Positions 44,606 through 52,525 of a stretch of 64,000 nt of DNA are shown one piece after another. The position numbers and the translations under genes were made by a program. Positions within the stretch are counted from its first letter, which is position 1; each line of letters starts with the position of its first letter. The notes beneath the pieces are model-generated. The model was not told where the DNA came from. It ran no database searches and worked only from the letters and a program-made list of their open reading frames with translations. Location: assembly GCA_017548565.1 (NCBI GenBank), contig JAFYZU010000025.1, forward strand, positions 1 through 64,000, read 5' to 3'. The DNA comes from Treponema sp. (GTDB lineage Bacteria; Spirochaetota; Spirochaetia; Treponematales; Treponemataceae).

Positions 44606-46531
44606 ATGGCTGATAATTACGGAGCAAGTAATATCCAGGTTTTAAAAGGACTTGAAGCTGTCCGCAAACGTCCTGGTATGTATATTGGTTCTACAGGTCC
44701 ACGTGGACTTCATCATCTTGTTTATGAAACAGTAGATAATTCTATAGATGAAGCAATGGCTGGTTATTGTGACACCATTACAGTTGCCCTTGAACGTGAT
44801 GATATTGTACGCGTTGTAGATAATGGACGTGGTATTCCTGTTGATATTCACCCTACCGAAAAAATCAGTGCCCTTGAATTGGTTTTGACCCGACTTCATG
44901 CCGGCGGTAAATTTGACAAAGGTTCATATAAAGTTTCGGGCGGATTGCATGGTGTCGGTGTTTCCTGTGTAAATGCTCTTTCTGACTGGATGGAAGCAAC
45001 CGTAAAGCTCAACGGACATGTTTATCAGCAGAAATATGAACGTGGTGTTCCAAAAACAAAAGTAGAAATAATCGGCGATATTCCGGAAACAGAACACGGT
45101 ACAACAATCCGATGGAAAGCTGACAAAACAATTTTTACAGAAACTACAACTTATGATTATGATGTTCTTCGTGACCGTCTTCGTGAACTGGCATTTTTGA
45201 ACAGCGGAATTGTTATTATTTTCCGCGATGAACGACTTGAAAATCCAAAAGAAGAAATATTGAAGTTTGAAGGCGGAATTAATGAATTTGTAAAAGAAAT
45301 TGATGAAGGAAAAGCTGTTGTTCCTGCAGAGCCGATTTACATTAAAGAAGAACGTGATGATGTTGTTACCGAAATTTCCATGCACTATAATTCCGGATAT
45401 TCAGAAAACGTGCGCACATTTGTAAATGATATCAATACACGCGACGGTGGTACGCATCTTGAAGGTTTCAGGAGTGCCGTTCGTTTTGTACTTAATAAAT
45501 TTTTTGAAGCAAATGAAAAGCTTAAGAAAAGTTTTGATAAGGATGAAAAGCTAACTTATGAAGATTTAAGCAGCGGTCTTACAGCAGTAATTTCTATGAA
45601 GGTCCCGGAACCTGAATTTGAAGGTCAGACAAAGGAAAAGCTTGGAAATACAGAAGTCCGAACAATTGTAGATCAGATTGTAAAAGAAAAACTCACAATA
45701 TATTTTGAACAGAATCCTGCAACTCTCGAAGCAATTCTGAAAAAAGCTATCGATGAAGCAAAAGCACGTATTGCAGCCCGTAAGGCAAAAGACAATATGC
45801 GTAAAAAGACAATGAGCGACGGCTTTGGTTTACCGGAAAAATTGTCTGACTGTTCAATGAAAAATCCTGAGCTCTGTGAAGTATATATTGTCGAAGGAGA
45901 TTCTGCTGGTGGTTCTGCAAAAAAAGGCCGTGATCCTAAAACGCAGGCAATTCTTCCTCTTTGGGGAAAGATGCTCAATGTAGAAAAGGTTCGTCCGGAA
46001 AAGGTAATGAACAACGATAAGCTTGAACCGGTAATCGCAACACTGGGGGCAGGCTTTGGAAAGGATTTTAATATAGACAAGCTTCGTTATCACAAAATTA
46101 TCATAATGGCCGATGCCGATGTTGACGGTTCACATATCCGCACATTGCTTCTTACTTTCTTTTTCAGATATATGCCGCAGATTATCGAAAATGGATATGT
46201 TTATCTTGCAATGCCTCCTTTATTTAAGGTTCAGCTTGGTAAAAAAGAACCTGTTTATTGTTACAGCGATGCCGAAAGAGATGCCGCCCTTGAAGCACTT
46301 GGTGAACAGCGTGATAAAGCCGATGTTCAGCGATACAAAGGTCTTGGTGAAATGGACGGCAAGCAGCTCTGGGAAACAACAATGGATCCTGCACACCGAA
46401 AGATGCGCGTAGTAATAATTCCGGATGCAATAAAAGCCGATCAGATTTTCAGTGTATGTATGGGTGAAGAAGTAGAACCTCGTCGTAATTTCATTGAAGA
46501 AAATTCAAGCTACGCTAATCTTGATATTTAA
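44606..46531 (+). CDS. gyrB: DNA gyrase subunit B
   Basis: A 641-residue ATPase subunit of gyrase, which adds negative supercoils. GHKL motifs are D-N-S-I-D-E-A, V-V-D-N-G-R-G-I-P and G-G-L-H-G-V-G-V-S-C-V-N-A-L-S. The TOPRIM part has E-G-D-S-A-G-G-S-A and D-A-D-V-D-G-S-H-I-R, and the end is R-R-N-F-I-E-E-N. Length is that of the short (non-enterobacterial) GyrB. A modest AAGGG lies before the ATG. gyrA follows 35 nt downstream; together they form one operon. Confidence 0.98.
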   Translation: MADNYGASNIQVLKGLEAVRKRPGMYIGSTGPRGLHHLVYETVDNSIDEAMAGYCDTITVALERDDIVRVVDNGRGIPVDIHPTEKISALELVLTRLHAGGKFDKGSYKVSGGLHGVGVSCVNALSDWMEATVKLNGHVYQQKYERGVPKTKVEIIGDIPETEHGTTIRWKADKTIFTETTTYDYDVLRDRLRELAFLNSGIVIIFRDERLENPKEEILKFEGGINEFVKEIDEGKAVVPAEPIYIKEERDDVVTEISMHYNSGYSENVRTFVNDINTRDGGTHLEGFRSAVRFVLNKFFEANEKLKKSFDKDEKLTYEDLSSGLTAVISMKVPEPEFEGQTKEKLGNTEVRTIVDQIVKEKLTIYFEQNPATLEAILKKAIDEAKARIAARKAKDNMRKKTMSDGFGLPEKLSDCSMKNPELCEVYIVEGDSAGGSAKKGRDPKTQAILPLWGKMLNVEKVRPEKVMNNDKLEPVIATLGAGFGKDFNIDKLRYHKIIIMADADVDGSHIRTLLLTFFFRYMPQIIENGYVYLAMPPLFKVQLGKKEPVYCYSDAERDAALEALGEQRDKADVQRYKGLGEMDGKQLWETTMDPAHRKMRVVIIPDAIKADQIFSVCMGEEVEPRRNFIEENSSYANLDI

Positions 46532-46566
46532 TAAACTAACACTCTTTAGTTTTAAAGGATAAAAGA

Positions 46567-49077
46567 ATGGAAGAAATAAAAACTGCCGAGGGCGGAACTA
46601 TCATTAAAATCCCGATTGAAGATGAAGTTAAACAGGCATATATTGACTACTCAATGTCTGTTATTGTACAGCGTGCTTTACCGGATGTTCGTGACGGATT
46701 AAAGCCTGTTCATCGAAGAATTATGTATGCAATGGATACCCTTCATCTTGCGAGCGGCGGTAAAACAAAAAAATGTGCAACTATTGTTGGTGAAGTTCTT
46801 GGACATTATCATCCGCATGGTGATGCTTCTGTTTACGATGCCTTAGTACGTCTTGGACAGGATTTTGCCCAGCGATATACAACTGTAACTCCTCAGGGAA
46901 ACTTTGGTACTATTGCAGGTGATCCTCCGGCTGCTTACCGATATACCGAAGCAAAAATGTCAAAAATTACAGAGGAAATGACAACCGATATCAACAAGAA
47001 TACAGTTGATATGGTACGCAACTTTGATGATACCTGTGATGAACCTGGTGTGCTTCCTGCAAAATTTCCATTCTTACTTTGTAACGGAACAACCGGTATT
47101 GCTGTCGGAATGGCAACAAACATGCCTACTCATAATTTAAAAGAAGTAGCAGGCGCTATCGGTGCATATATCGATAACAAGGATATTTCGATAGAAGAAC
47201 TGATGCACTTTATCAAGGGACCTGATTTTCCGACCGGCGGTATTATTTATGGAACAAGCGGAATTAAAAAAGCATATACAACTGGCCGTGGAAAAGTAAC
47301 AATCCGTTCGAAATTCATAATTGAAACAGATAAGCATGGCCGTGAATCGATTGTTTTTACCGAAGTGCCTTATGGTGTAAATACAACAAATATCATCAGA
47401 AAAATTAAAGAGCTTGTCCGCGATAAACAGATTGATGGTGTAACAAACGCAAATGATGAATCTTCTGACAGAACAGGAATGCGCCTTGTTGTTGATTTAA
47501 AAAAGGGTGCAATTACGAAGCTTGTATTAAATCAGCTTTTTTCTAAAACAGAGCTTCAGTCAAATTTCGGTGTAATAAATCTTGCTCTTGTTCCTCAGGT
47601 TAAAGAAGGTTCTTTAAGATATAACGAGCCGGAGCTTCAGCTTCCACAGACTTATTTAAAACCGGAAGTTCTTACTTTAAAGCAGCTTATAATGCATTTT
47701 GTAAATCATAGGGAAGAAGTCATAATCAGACGAACGATTTATGATTTGAAAGTTGCAAAACATAGAATGCATATTCTTGAAGCGCTCATTACGGCAATTA
47801 ATAATATTGATGAAGTAATTGCTATCATTAAAGCGAGCCGTGATACAGAGGATGCAAAGCTTAAGCTTGAACAGAGATTTAATTTTGATGATGAGCAGGC
47901 ACAGGCAATCGTTGATATGCAGCTCAAGAGACTTACTCATCTGCAGATTGAAGATCTTCAGAAAGAAATAAAAGAGCTTCAGGCATGGATCGATTATCTT
48001 CAGGATTTACTCGATCATAGAGAAAAGATTCTTCAGATTATTAAAAATGAAACAAATGAGCTTGCAGAAAAATATGGTGATGAAAGACGTACTGAAATTG
48101 TGCACGATGAAGTTGAACAGATTAACGTTGAAGATATGATTAAGGATGAAGACATGGTTGTTATGATTTCTCGACTTGGTTATATCAAACGTGTTTCTGC
48201 AGCAAAATATAAAAAACAGGGTAGAGGTGGAACAGGAAGCAACAGCACTACTTTGATTGAAGATGATTATATCAATCAGCTGTTCATCGGTTCTACGAAG
48301 GAACATCTGTTATTTATAACAAACATCGGAAAAGCATATTGGATTAAAATTCATGAAATCCCGGAAAGTGAAAAAGCAAGTCGAGGCGCTCATATAAAAG
48401 GTCTTTTGCAGGTTGGTCCTGATGAAGAAATTACGACAATTGTTTCTCTTAAAGAATTCTCCGATGAACTTTATCTGTTCATGACAACAGCCAACGGTGT
48501 TGTAAAAAAGGTTCGTTCTACAGAATTCCAGAATGCAAAGACACGCGGTATTATCGGAATTAAATTGAACGATAACGATAAGCTCATCAGTGCAATTCCT
48601 ACAACCGGTGATTCAGACATCATGCTCATTTCAAGACGCGGTAAAGCTCTTAGAATAAAAGATGATGCAGTTCGTTCTATGGGACGAGCAAGCTGCGGTA
48701 TTAAAGGAATGAAGCTTTCTGAAGGAGATGAAATTGCGGCTGCAGTAAAAGTCGAGGCAGATGCAAGCATGATTCTTCTTACGGAAAAAGGATATGGAAA
48801 ACGGATATCTTTTGATTTGTATTCTGCACATGGTCGTGGAACCGGAGGACAAAGGATTTTTGGAAATACAGAAGCAAAAGGAGAAATTATCGGCGCTTTG
48901 AATGTCCGTGAAAAAGATGAACTTGTTTGTATGACAAGCCAGGGCAAGACCCTAAGATTTAAAGCAACAGATATTAAAGAACAGGGACAGGGAGCATCAG
49001 GTGTAACTATTGTAAAGATAACAGAACCTGATTTTCTTGTTGGAATTGATAAAATAGAAGACAAAGATGACAATTAA
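46567..49077 (+). CDS. gyrA: DNA gyrase subunit A
   Basis: An 836-residue DNA-cutting subunit of gyrase. The breakage domain has the quinolone-region H-P-H-G-D-A-S-V-Y-D-A-L-V-R and catalytic-tyrosine stretch Y-R-Y-T-E-A. The C-terminal domain shows repeated beta-pinwheel blades with the GyrA-box sequence Q-G-R-G-G-T-G, which separates GyrA from ParC. Residue 83-equivalent is alanine (D-A-S). AAAGGA lies before the ATG. A 13-bp hairpin begins inside the stop codon. Confidence 0.98.
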   Translation: MEEIKTAEGGTIIKIPIEDEVKQAYIDYSMSVIVQRALPDVRDGLKPVHRRIMYAMDTLHLASGGKTKKCATIVGEVLGHYHPHGDASVYDALVRLGQDFAQRYTTVTPQGNFGTIAGDPPAAYRYTEAKMSKITEEMTTDINKNTVDMVRNFDDTCDEPGVLPAKFPFLLCNGTTGIAVGMATNMPTHNLKEVAGAIGAYIDNKDISIEELMHFIKGPDFPTGGIIYGTSGIKKAYTTGRGKVTIRSKFIIETDKHGRESIVFTEVPYGVNTTNIIRKIKELVRDKQIDGVTNANDESSDRTGMRLVVDLKKGAITKLVLNQLFSKTELQSNFGVINLALVPQVKEGSLRYNEPELQLPQTYLKPEVLTLKQLIMHFVNHREEVIIRRTIYDLKVAKHRMHILEALITAINNIDEVIAIIKASRDTEDAKLKLEQRFNFDDEQAQAIVDMQLKRLTHLQIEDLQKEIKELQAWIDYLQDLLDHREKILQIIKNETNELAEKYGDERRTEIVHDEVEQINVEDMIKDEDMVVMISRLGYIKRVSAAKYKKQGRGGTGSNSTTLIEDDYINQLFIGSTKEHLLFITNIGKAYWIKIHEIPESEKASRGAHIKGLLQVGPDEEITTIVSLKEFSDELYLFMTTANGVVKKVRSTEFQNAKTRGIIGIKLNDNDKLISAIPTTGDSDIMLISRRGKALRIKDDAVRSMGRASCGIKGMKLSEGDEIAAAVKVEADASMILLTEKGYGKRISFDLYSAHGRGTGGQRIFGNTEAKGEIIGALNVREKDELVCMTSQGKTLRFKATDIKEQGQGASGVTIVKITEPDFLVGIDKIEDKDDN

Positions 49078-49114
49078 TCTTGTAATTCTTTATAATACAA
49101 GGAATTACAAGATT
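49076..49114 (+). terminator. hairpin overlapping the gyrA stop
   Basis: AATCTTGTAATTC (49076-49088) and its exact complement (49102-49114) surround a 13-nt loop. No T run follows, so it may be an mRNA 3'-end structure rather than a terminator. Confidence 0.5.
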
Positions 49115-49308
49115 ATAACACCCTTAGAAAGCATAGAAACGGTAATTAAATCCGAATTTCTGGAAAAATATAAAAATATTTGTTTTTTTTGTTAAAAATA
49201 GTCGTTTTTAAGTTGACAAATAAATATATTTAAATAATAATAAAAACATAAAGGGAAACGGCTATTATAAAATAGTTTAGGGGTAAACATATATATAACA
49301 TCAGGCAG

Positions 49309-49340
49309 AAGCTGATCGATTTGTTCGGTCAGCTTTTTTT
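49309..49340 (+). terminator. terminator of a short unknown transcript
   Basis: AAGCTGA and TCAGCTT pair around a 13-nt loop, followed by TTTTTTT. About 230 nt separate it from gyrA, so it may end a short separate RNA. Confidence 0.75.
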
Positions 49341-49356
49341 ATTACCAGACAGTAAG

Positions 49357-49386
49357 TTATCCACAATTTATACACAATGTGGATAT
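49357..49386. other. DnaA-box cluster
   Basis: TTATCCACA (49357-49365, exact consensus), TTATACACA (49368-49376, one mismatch), and ATATCCACA on the minus strand (49378-49386, one mismatch), within 30 bp. Confidence 0.7.
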
Positions 49387-49389
49387 CTA

Positions 49390-49405
49390 TGTTTCACGTG
49401 AAACA
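49390..49405. other. parS site 1
   Basis: TGTTTCACGTGAAACA, the perfect 16-bp palindromic ParB target, directly next to the DnaA-box cluster. Confidence 0.93.
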
Positions 49406-49446
49406 ACAGCTTGAGAAAGGAATGTATTAATAAAACCTGACATAAA

Positions 49447-49462
49447 TGTTTCACGTGAAACT
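49447..49462. other. parS site 2
   Basis: TGTTTCACGTGAAACT; one base off the palindrome at the outermost position. Confidence 0.88.
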
Positions 49463-49500
49463 ATGTTTTTTATGAAATTCGGTATATTATTGTTTATCTA

Positions 49501-49516
49501 TGTTTCACGTGAAACA
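49501..49516. other. parS site 3
   Basis: TGTTTCACGTGAAACA, perfect. Centre-to-centre spacing to site 2 is 54 bp, close to the 57 bp between sites 1 and 2. Confidence 0.93.
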
Positions 49517-49599
49517 TGGGAAGTGTGTTTTTAAACTGGTTGAAATTTTCTGATAATTGTTGGAGTGTAAAAATATTATAAAGAGTTTTGTTTTAAATT

Positions 49600-49615
49600 T
49601 GTTTCACGTGAAACA
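49600..49615. other. parS site 4
   Basis: TGTTTCACGTGAAACA, perfect, 99 bp from site 3 centre to centre. Confidence 0.93.
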
Positions 49616-49621
49616 TAAAAT

Positions 49622-49650
49622 TAATCCACATATCAACAGGGTTTTCCACA
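49622..49650 (+). other. second pair of DnaA-box-like 9-mers
   Basis: TAATCCACA (49622-49630) and TTTTCCACA (49642-49650), each one mismatch from TTATCCACA, on the far side of the parS cluster. Confidence 0.5.
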
Positions 49651-49842
49651 ATTGTTAAAAGTTAACTAACAATCGTTCGTTAATTAAAAAGATTCATCAT
49701 AATATGTTTATTATATTTATCAAGAATATATAAATTAACGCTATATATGGTGTAAATTTAGATATATTATGAGGTAGAAGATAAACAAATTAATAAATGG
49801 TAGTTAGTTTGTTGTGATTTGAAAGTACAGGTTAAATTAAAA

Positions 49843-49894
49843 CACCTGCCATTGTTTGAAGTATAACAAAAGATGTTTTTACTTCCGGCAGGTG
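49843..49894 (-). terminator. terminator of the DUF4349 lipoprotein gene
   Basis: CACCTGCC and GGCAGGTG pair over a long loop that holds an inner GAAGTA/TACTTC stem. On the minus strand TTTTAATTT follows. Confidence 0.7.
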
Positions 49895-49915
49895 ATTGTT
49901 TAATTATAACGTTTA

Positions 49916-50839
49916 TTAAGCTTTTTCTGTATTGTTTTCTTTTTCAGGAACAGCCTTCTTTATTATTTTTCGTATAACTCCGACTTTTCCGAAAAGCAGC
50001 CAGTAAAGCAGAATTATTAAAGCAACAATCGGACATCCAAAGACAATTAATCCGATTATGAAGAACATTAACTTTGTAAAGAAGCTTAAAATGGCAGAAC
50101 CAAGAGATCTGAAAGTATTTTTTACATCAGGTTTTATGATTCCGGTTTCTGTCGTTGCAGAAGGAAGATTGCAGGAAATGTTTATTGTTGAATAATCAAC
50201 AAGGGAATCAAGGCGTTTTAACCGGCCTTCCATAGCTTCTATTTCAGATATAACTTTGTTAAGTTCAAGTTCAATTTGAAGAAGTTCTTTTATGTCTTTT
50301 GCCTTAGAAAGATAATCTTCGTATTTTTTTTGAAGGATTCTTTTTGTATTCAGATGACTTTGTGTATCATAATATTCTTCTGTTACATCATTTGTAAAAA
50401 TATCATTGTTTAATAGTTTTCCGATAGATCCTACAGATTTAATTGCATCTTCAAAATAATCCTTTGGTATTTTTACTGTATAATAACTGTTCATGGTGTT
50501 AAGTGAAGAATTTGTTATGTAGCCGTTATAAGTTTTTATCCATTCTTGAATTTTAAGGTCTGTTTGAGAAAGACTTTCAATTTCAAGAACAACAGATCCG
50601 TTTTTGATTAGTTTTCTCTGAATTTTATCTGCCGGTACTTCTTTAGATGTCGCAGAATCATTCATAACGAATTCTTCAGAAACCATAGTAGCTTCATTCA
50701 GTGAATTTAGGCCTTTAGCTTTCATTTCTGGTGAAAACTGTTTGCTTCTTGTAAAAGCAGTGTCCGATGCGCTTTTTTTTGAACACGAAATGAATGTTAC
50801 AAGAAAACACATTGAAACAAGTATAAATTTTTTCATCAT
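49916..50839 (-). CDS. DUF4349 lipoprotein
   Basis: A 307-residue membrane protein of the DUF4349 type: lipoprotein signal ending T-F-I-S-C (Cys19), an extracytoplasmic domain with the conserved S-V-V-L-E-I-E-S...G-Y-I-T-N-S-S and Y-Y-T-V-K-I-P-K-D-Y-F, then a long coiled coil around I-K-E-L-L-Q-I-E-L-E-L-N-K-V-I-S-E-I-E. A C-terminal membrane helix pair and a basic tail follow. Function is unknown; the shape suggests an envelope scaffold or sensor. The start ATG 50839 has AAGGAG 11 nt upstream; the next codon is also ATG. It reads towards the parS region and ends in its own terminator. Confidence 0.85.
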   Translation of the reverse strand: MMKKFILVSMCFLVTFISCSKKSASDTAFTRSKQFSPEMKAKGLNSLNEATMVSEEFVMNDSATSKEVPADKIQRKLIKNGSVVLEIESLSQTDLKIQEWIKTYNGYITNSSLNTMNSYYTVKIPKDYFEDAIKSVGSIGKLLNNDIFTNDVTEEYYDTQSHLNTKRILQKKYEDYLSKAKDIKELLQIELELNKVISEIEAMEGRLKRLDSLVDYSTINISCNLPSATTETGIIKPDVKNTFRSLGSAILSFFTKLMFFIIGLIVFGCPIVALIILLYWLLFGKVGVIRKIIKKAVPEKENNTEKA

Positions 50840-50912
50840 TTTTCTTATTACTCCTTATTAAAAGAATATTGGATATAATATTATAACATATTTATATATG
50901 AATATGTTACTC

Positions 50913-51419
50913 TTAATCATTTTTGCGGGAACTGATAATGACAGGCTTTGTGAATTTATAGAATTTTGGTGCTTTATAGGAAATGAACCATCCTCCGTTA
51001 TAAAACACGTTATCGTCAGCAGTAGGAGTAATGAAAATGACTTTAAGAGGATTGTTTGTATCATAAATAAATGTATTCGAGGTCCAGGTCTCTTTATTAT
51101 TGCATTCAAAGTTATTCTGTTTATCTTTTGGTGTATAAACCGAGATTTTATATTTTCCCGGAGTAAAATAAATGTGTGTAGCCATTCCGCCTGCAATAAA
51201 TACTGTTTTTTTATATGAATAGAAAACGTTCGGTTCATCATACCATGCATAAAAGACTTTGCAGTTTGTTTTTAAAACATCGTTATCATTTTCATCTGTA
51301 ACTTTAAGATAACAGCGGATTTCATTCATGTCACCATTATTATACGGGCGGTAGATGATTAATCCGAAAAGAGATGAAAGAGGATATAAAAGCATCAGGA
51401 TGAAAAAAAGCTTTTTCAT
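50913..51419 (-). CDS. small exported protein, unknown function
   Basis: A 168-residue protein with a strong N-terminal signal (M-K-K-L-F-F-I-L-M-L-L-Y-P-L) and a beta-rich mature part. It contains D-E-N-D-N-D-V-L, Y-F-T-P-G-K-Y-K-I-S-V-Y-T-P, the pattern of a carboxypeptidase-regulatory or Ig-like sandwich, but I recognise no family. A GATAAT box ends 6 nt before ATG 51419 and there is no Shine-Dalgarno, so the mRNA may be leaderless; the -35 position is poor. It is 73 nt upstream of the DUF4349 gene on the same strand. Confidence 0.65.
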   Translation of the reverse strand: MKKLFFILMLLYPLSSLFGLIIYRPYNNGDMNEIRCYLKVTDENDNDVLKTNCKVFYAWYDEPNVFYSYKKTVFIAGGMATHIYFTPGKYKISVYTPKDKQNNFECNNKETWTSNTFIYDTNNPLKVIFITPTADDNVFYNGGWFISYKAPKFYKFTKPVIISSRKND

Positions 51420-51425
51420 ATAAAG

Positions 51426-51431
51426 ATTATC
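51426..51431 (-). promoter_or_regulatory. -10 box of the small exported protein gene, leaderless type
   Basis: GATAAT on the minus strand, 6 nt (CTTTAT) before ATG 51419; no ribosome-binding site and no good -35. Confidence 0.4.
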
Positions 51432-51477
51432 GGTAAAAAACTAGTAAAGTTGATTGAGTTTATGAGTCTGATAAAGA

Positions 51478-51804
51478 TTAATGAATTAAAAACAATTCGC
51501 TTATGAAAACTACGATGCAGCAGGCACAGGCAACCGGGAATAATTTTGCGTTAAACCAGGAAAGAATGATTCCGGTAACAAGTGCAATAATACCTGAAAT
51601 TTGTGATTGTGTTGCTTCAATTATCGCAGGAAAAGTCATTACTGCCAGGGTAACGTATGGAACATAATATAAAAAGGATTTTATGAATCTGTTGTTTATC
51701 GGTTTACGGATGAAAGTTAAGGGAAGGATTCTTATCAGATATGAAACAAAAGCAGCGGTGAAGATATAGATGTAAATGTTATTATTCATTCTTATCACCT
51801 TCAA
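51478..51804 (-). CDS. azlD: AzlD-family branched-chain amino-acid exporter subunit
   Basis: A 108-residue protein with three to four membrane segments and the family text L-I-R-I-L-P-L-T-F-I-R-K-P and I-I-A-L-V-T-G-I-I-L-S-W. AzlC and AzlD together export branched-chain amino acids or their analogues. The start overlaps the end of azlC by 23 nt, so the pair is coupled. Length is normal. Confidence 0.9.
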   Translation of the reverse strand: MKVIRMNNNIYIYIFTAAFVSYLIRILPLTFIRKPINNRFIKSFLYYVPYVTLAVMTFPAIIEATQSQISGIIALVTGIILSWFNAKLFPVACACCIVVFISELFLIH

Positions 51805-52498
51805 AATCCTGAATCGGTTTTATAACTGCAAGAATTGTAGAAATCAAAACTGTAAGAATAATTGTTCTTGTTCCACCCGAAAGATTTTTAATGTATGGAA
51901 GAACAGAGCAGCACCAGCTTAAAATAAAACTAGCGATAATTCCGGTCATTATAATTTTATTCTGTTTGGCCGGAGGGATGATGATGGCAATAAACATTCC
52001 GTACAGAGCAACTGAAAGCGCACTGACAATTCTGAGAGGTAAAATATTGCCTGCCAGAATACCAAGAGATGTTCCTATAGACCAAAGAGGAATCGCTATA
52101 AAAATTGCACCATAGTTATACCAGGGATTAATGTAACCGTTTCTGCCGATTGTAATTCCGAATAATTCATCGGTAACCGCAAATCCGATTATAAAACGGT
52201 GAAAGAATTTTGTCTTCGGATTAAATTTCTGGCTCAGGGCACAGCTCATCAGAAAATATCTTGCGTTAACAATCAATGTGATGAGCGCAACCTGGGCATA
52301 AGTTGTTTTTTCAAGGATGGATGTAAACAGTGCATTTTCACCAGCTGAGGCAACGCAGAAAAAACTTGCAATGAAGCCCTGCATGGCATTAAGTCCTGCT
52401 TTACTTGCAAGAATGCCCAGAGAGAAAGAAACGGCAAAATATCCAAGACCAATAGGTAATCCGTCACGGATTCCTTCAAGAAATACATTTCTATTCAT
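51782..52498 (-). CDS. azlC: AzlC-family branched-chain amino-acid exporter subunit
   Basis: A 238-residue inner-membrane protein with the AzlC start F-L-E-G-I-R-D-G-L-P-I-G-L-G-Y and N-A-R-Y-F-L-M-S-C-A-L in the middle; about seven to eight membrane segments. It pairs with AzlD for amino-acid efflux. No clear ribosome-binding site precedes ATG 52498. It sits 27 nt downstream of the acyl-CoA synthetase stop on the same strand, so it may share that transcript. Confidence 0.92.
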   Translation of the reverse strand: MNRNVFLEGIRDGLPIGLGYFAVSFSLGILASKAGLNAMQGFIASFFCVASAGENALFTSILEKTTYAQVALITLIVNARYFLMSCALSQKFNPKTKFFHRFIIGFAVTDELFGITIGRNGYINPWYNYGAIFIAIPLWSIGTSLGILAGNILPLRIVSALSVALYGMFIAIIIPPAKQNKIIMTGIIASFILSWCCSVLPYIKNLSGGTRTIILTVLISTILAVIKPIQDFEGDKNE

Positions 52499-52525
52499 AG
52501 AAACAAAACTCTGCTGTATTTATAA

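Larger units (their letters stand above)
49078..49915. other. 838-bp origin/centromere candidate without genes
   Basis: The only gene-free stretch over 300 bp. In order: hairpin after gyrA, a possible promoter (TTGACA at 49213-49218) and a terminator at 49309-49340, DnaA-box-like 9-mers, four parS palindromes, further box-like 9-mers (TTTTCCACA at 49642-49650), an inverted repeat like the TetR operator (49663-49683), about 150 bp of AT-rich sequence with no clear signal, and the DUF4349 gene terminator. Confidence 0.65.

Noticed and set aside
48471-49073. 200-codon minus-strand frame inside gyrA
   Set aside because: Antisense shadow of conserved gyrA codons; no start signal and no domain.
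49390-49615. CRISPR-like array (four similar repeats)
   Set aside because: Repeats are 16-bp palindromes with unequal spacing (57, 54 and 99 bp) and match parS; no cas genes.
50858-51250. 130-codon minus-strand frame overlapping the small exported protein
   Set aside because: Other frame of the same strand; the 50913-51419 frame has the signal peptide and a better composition.
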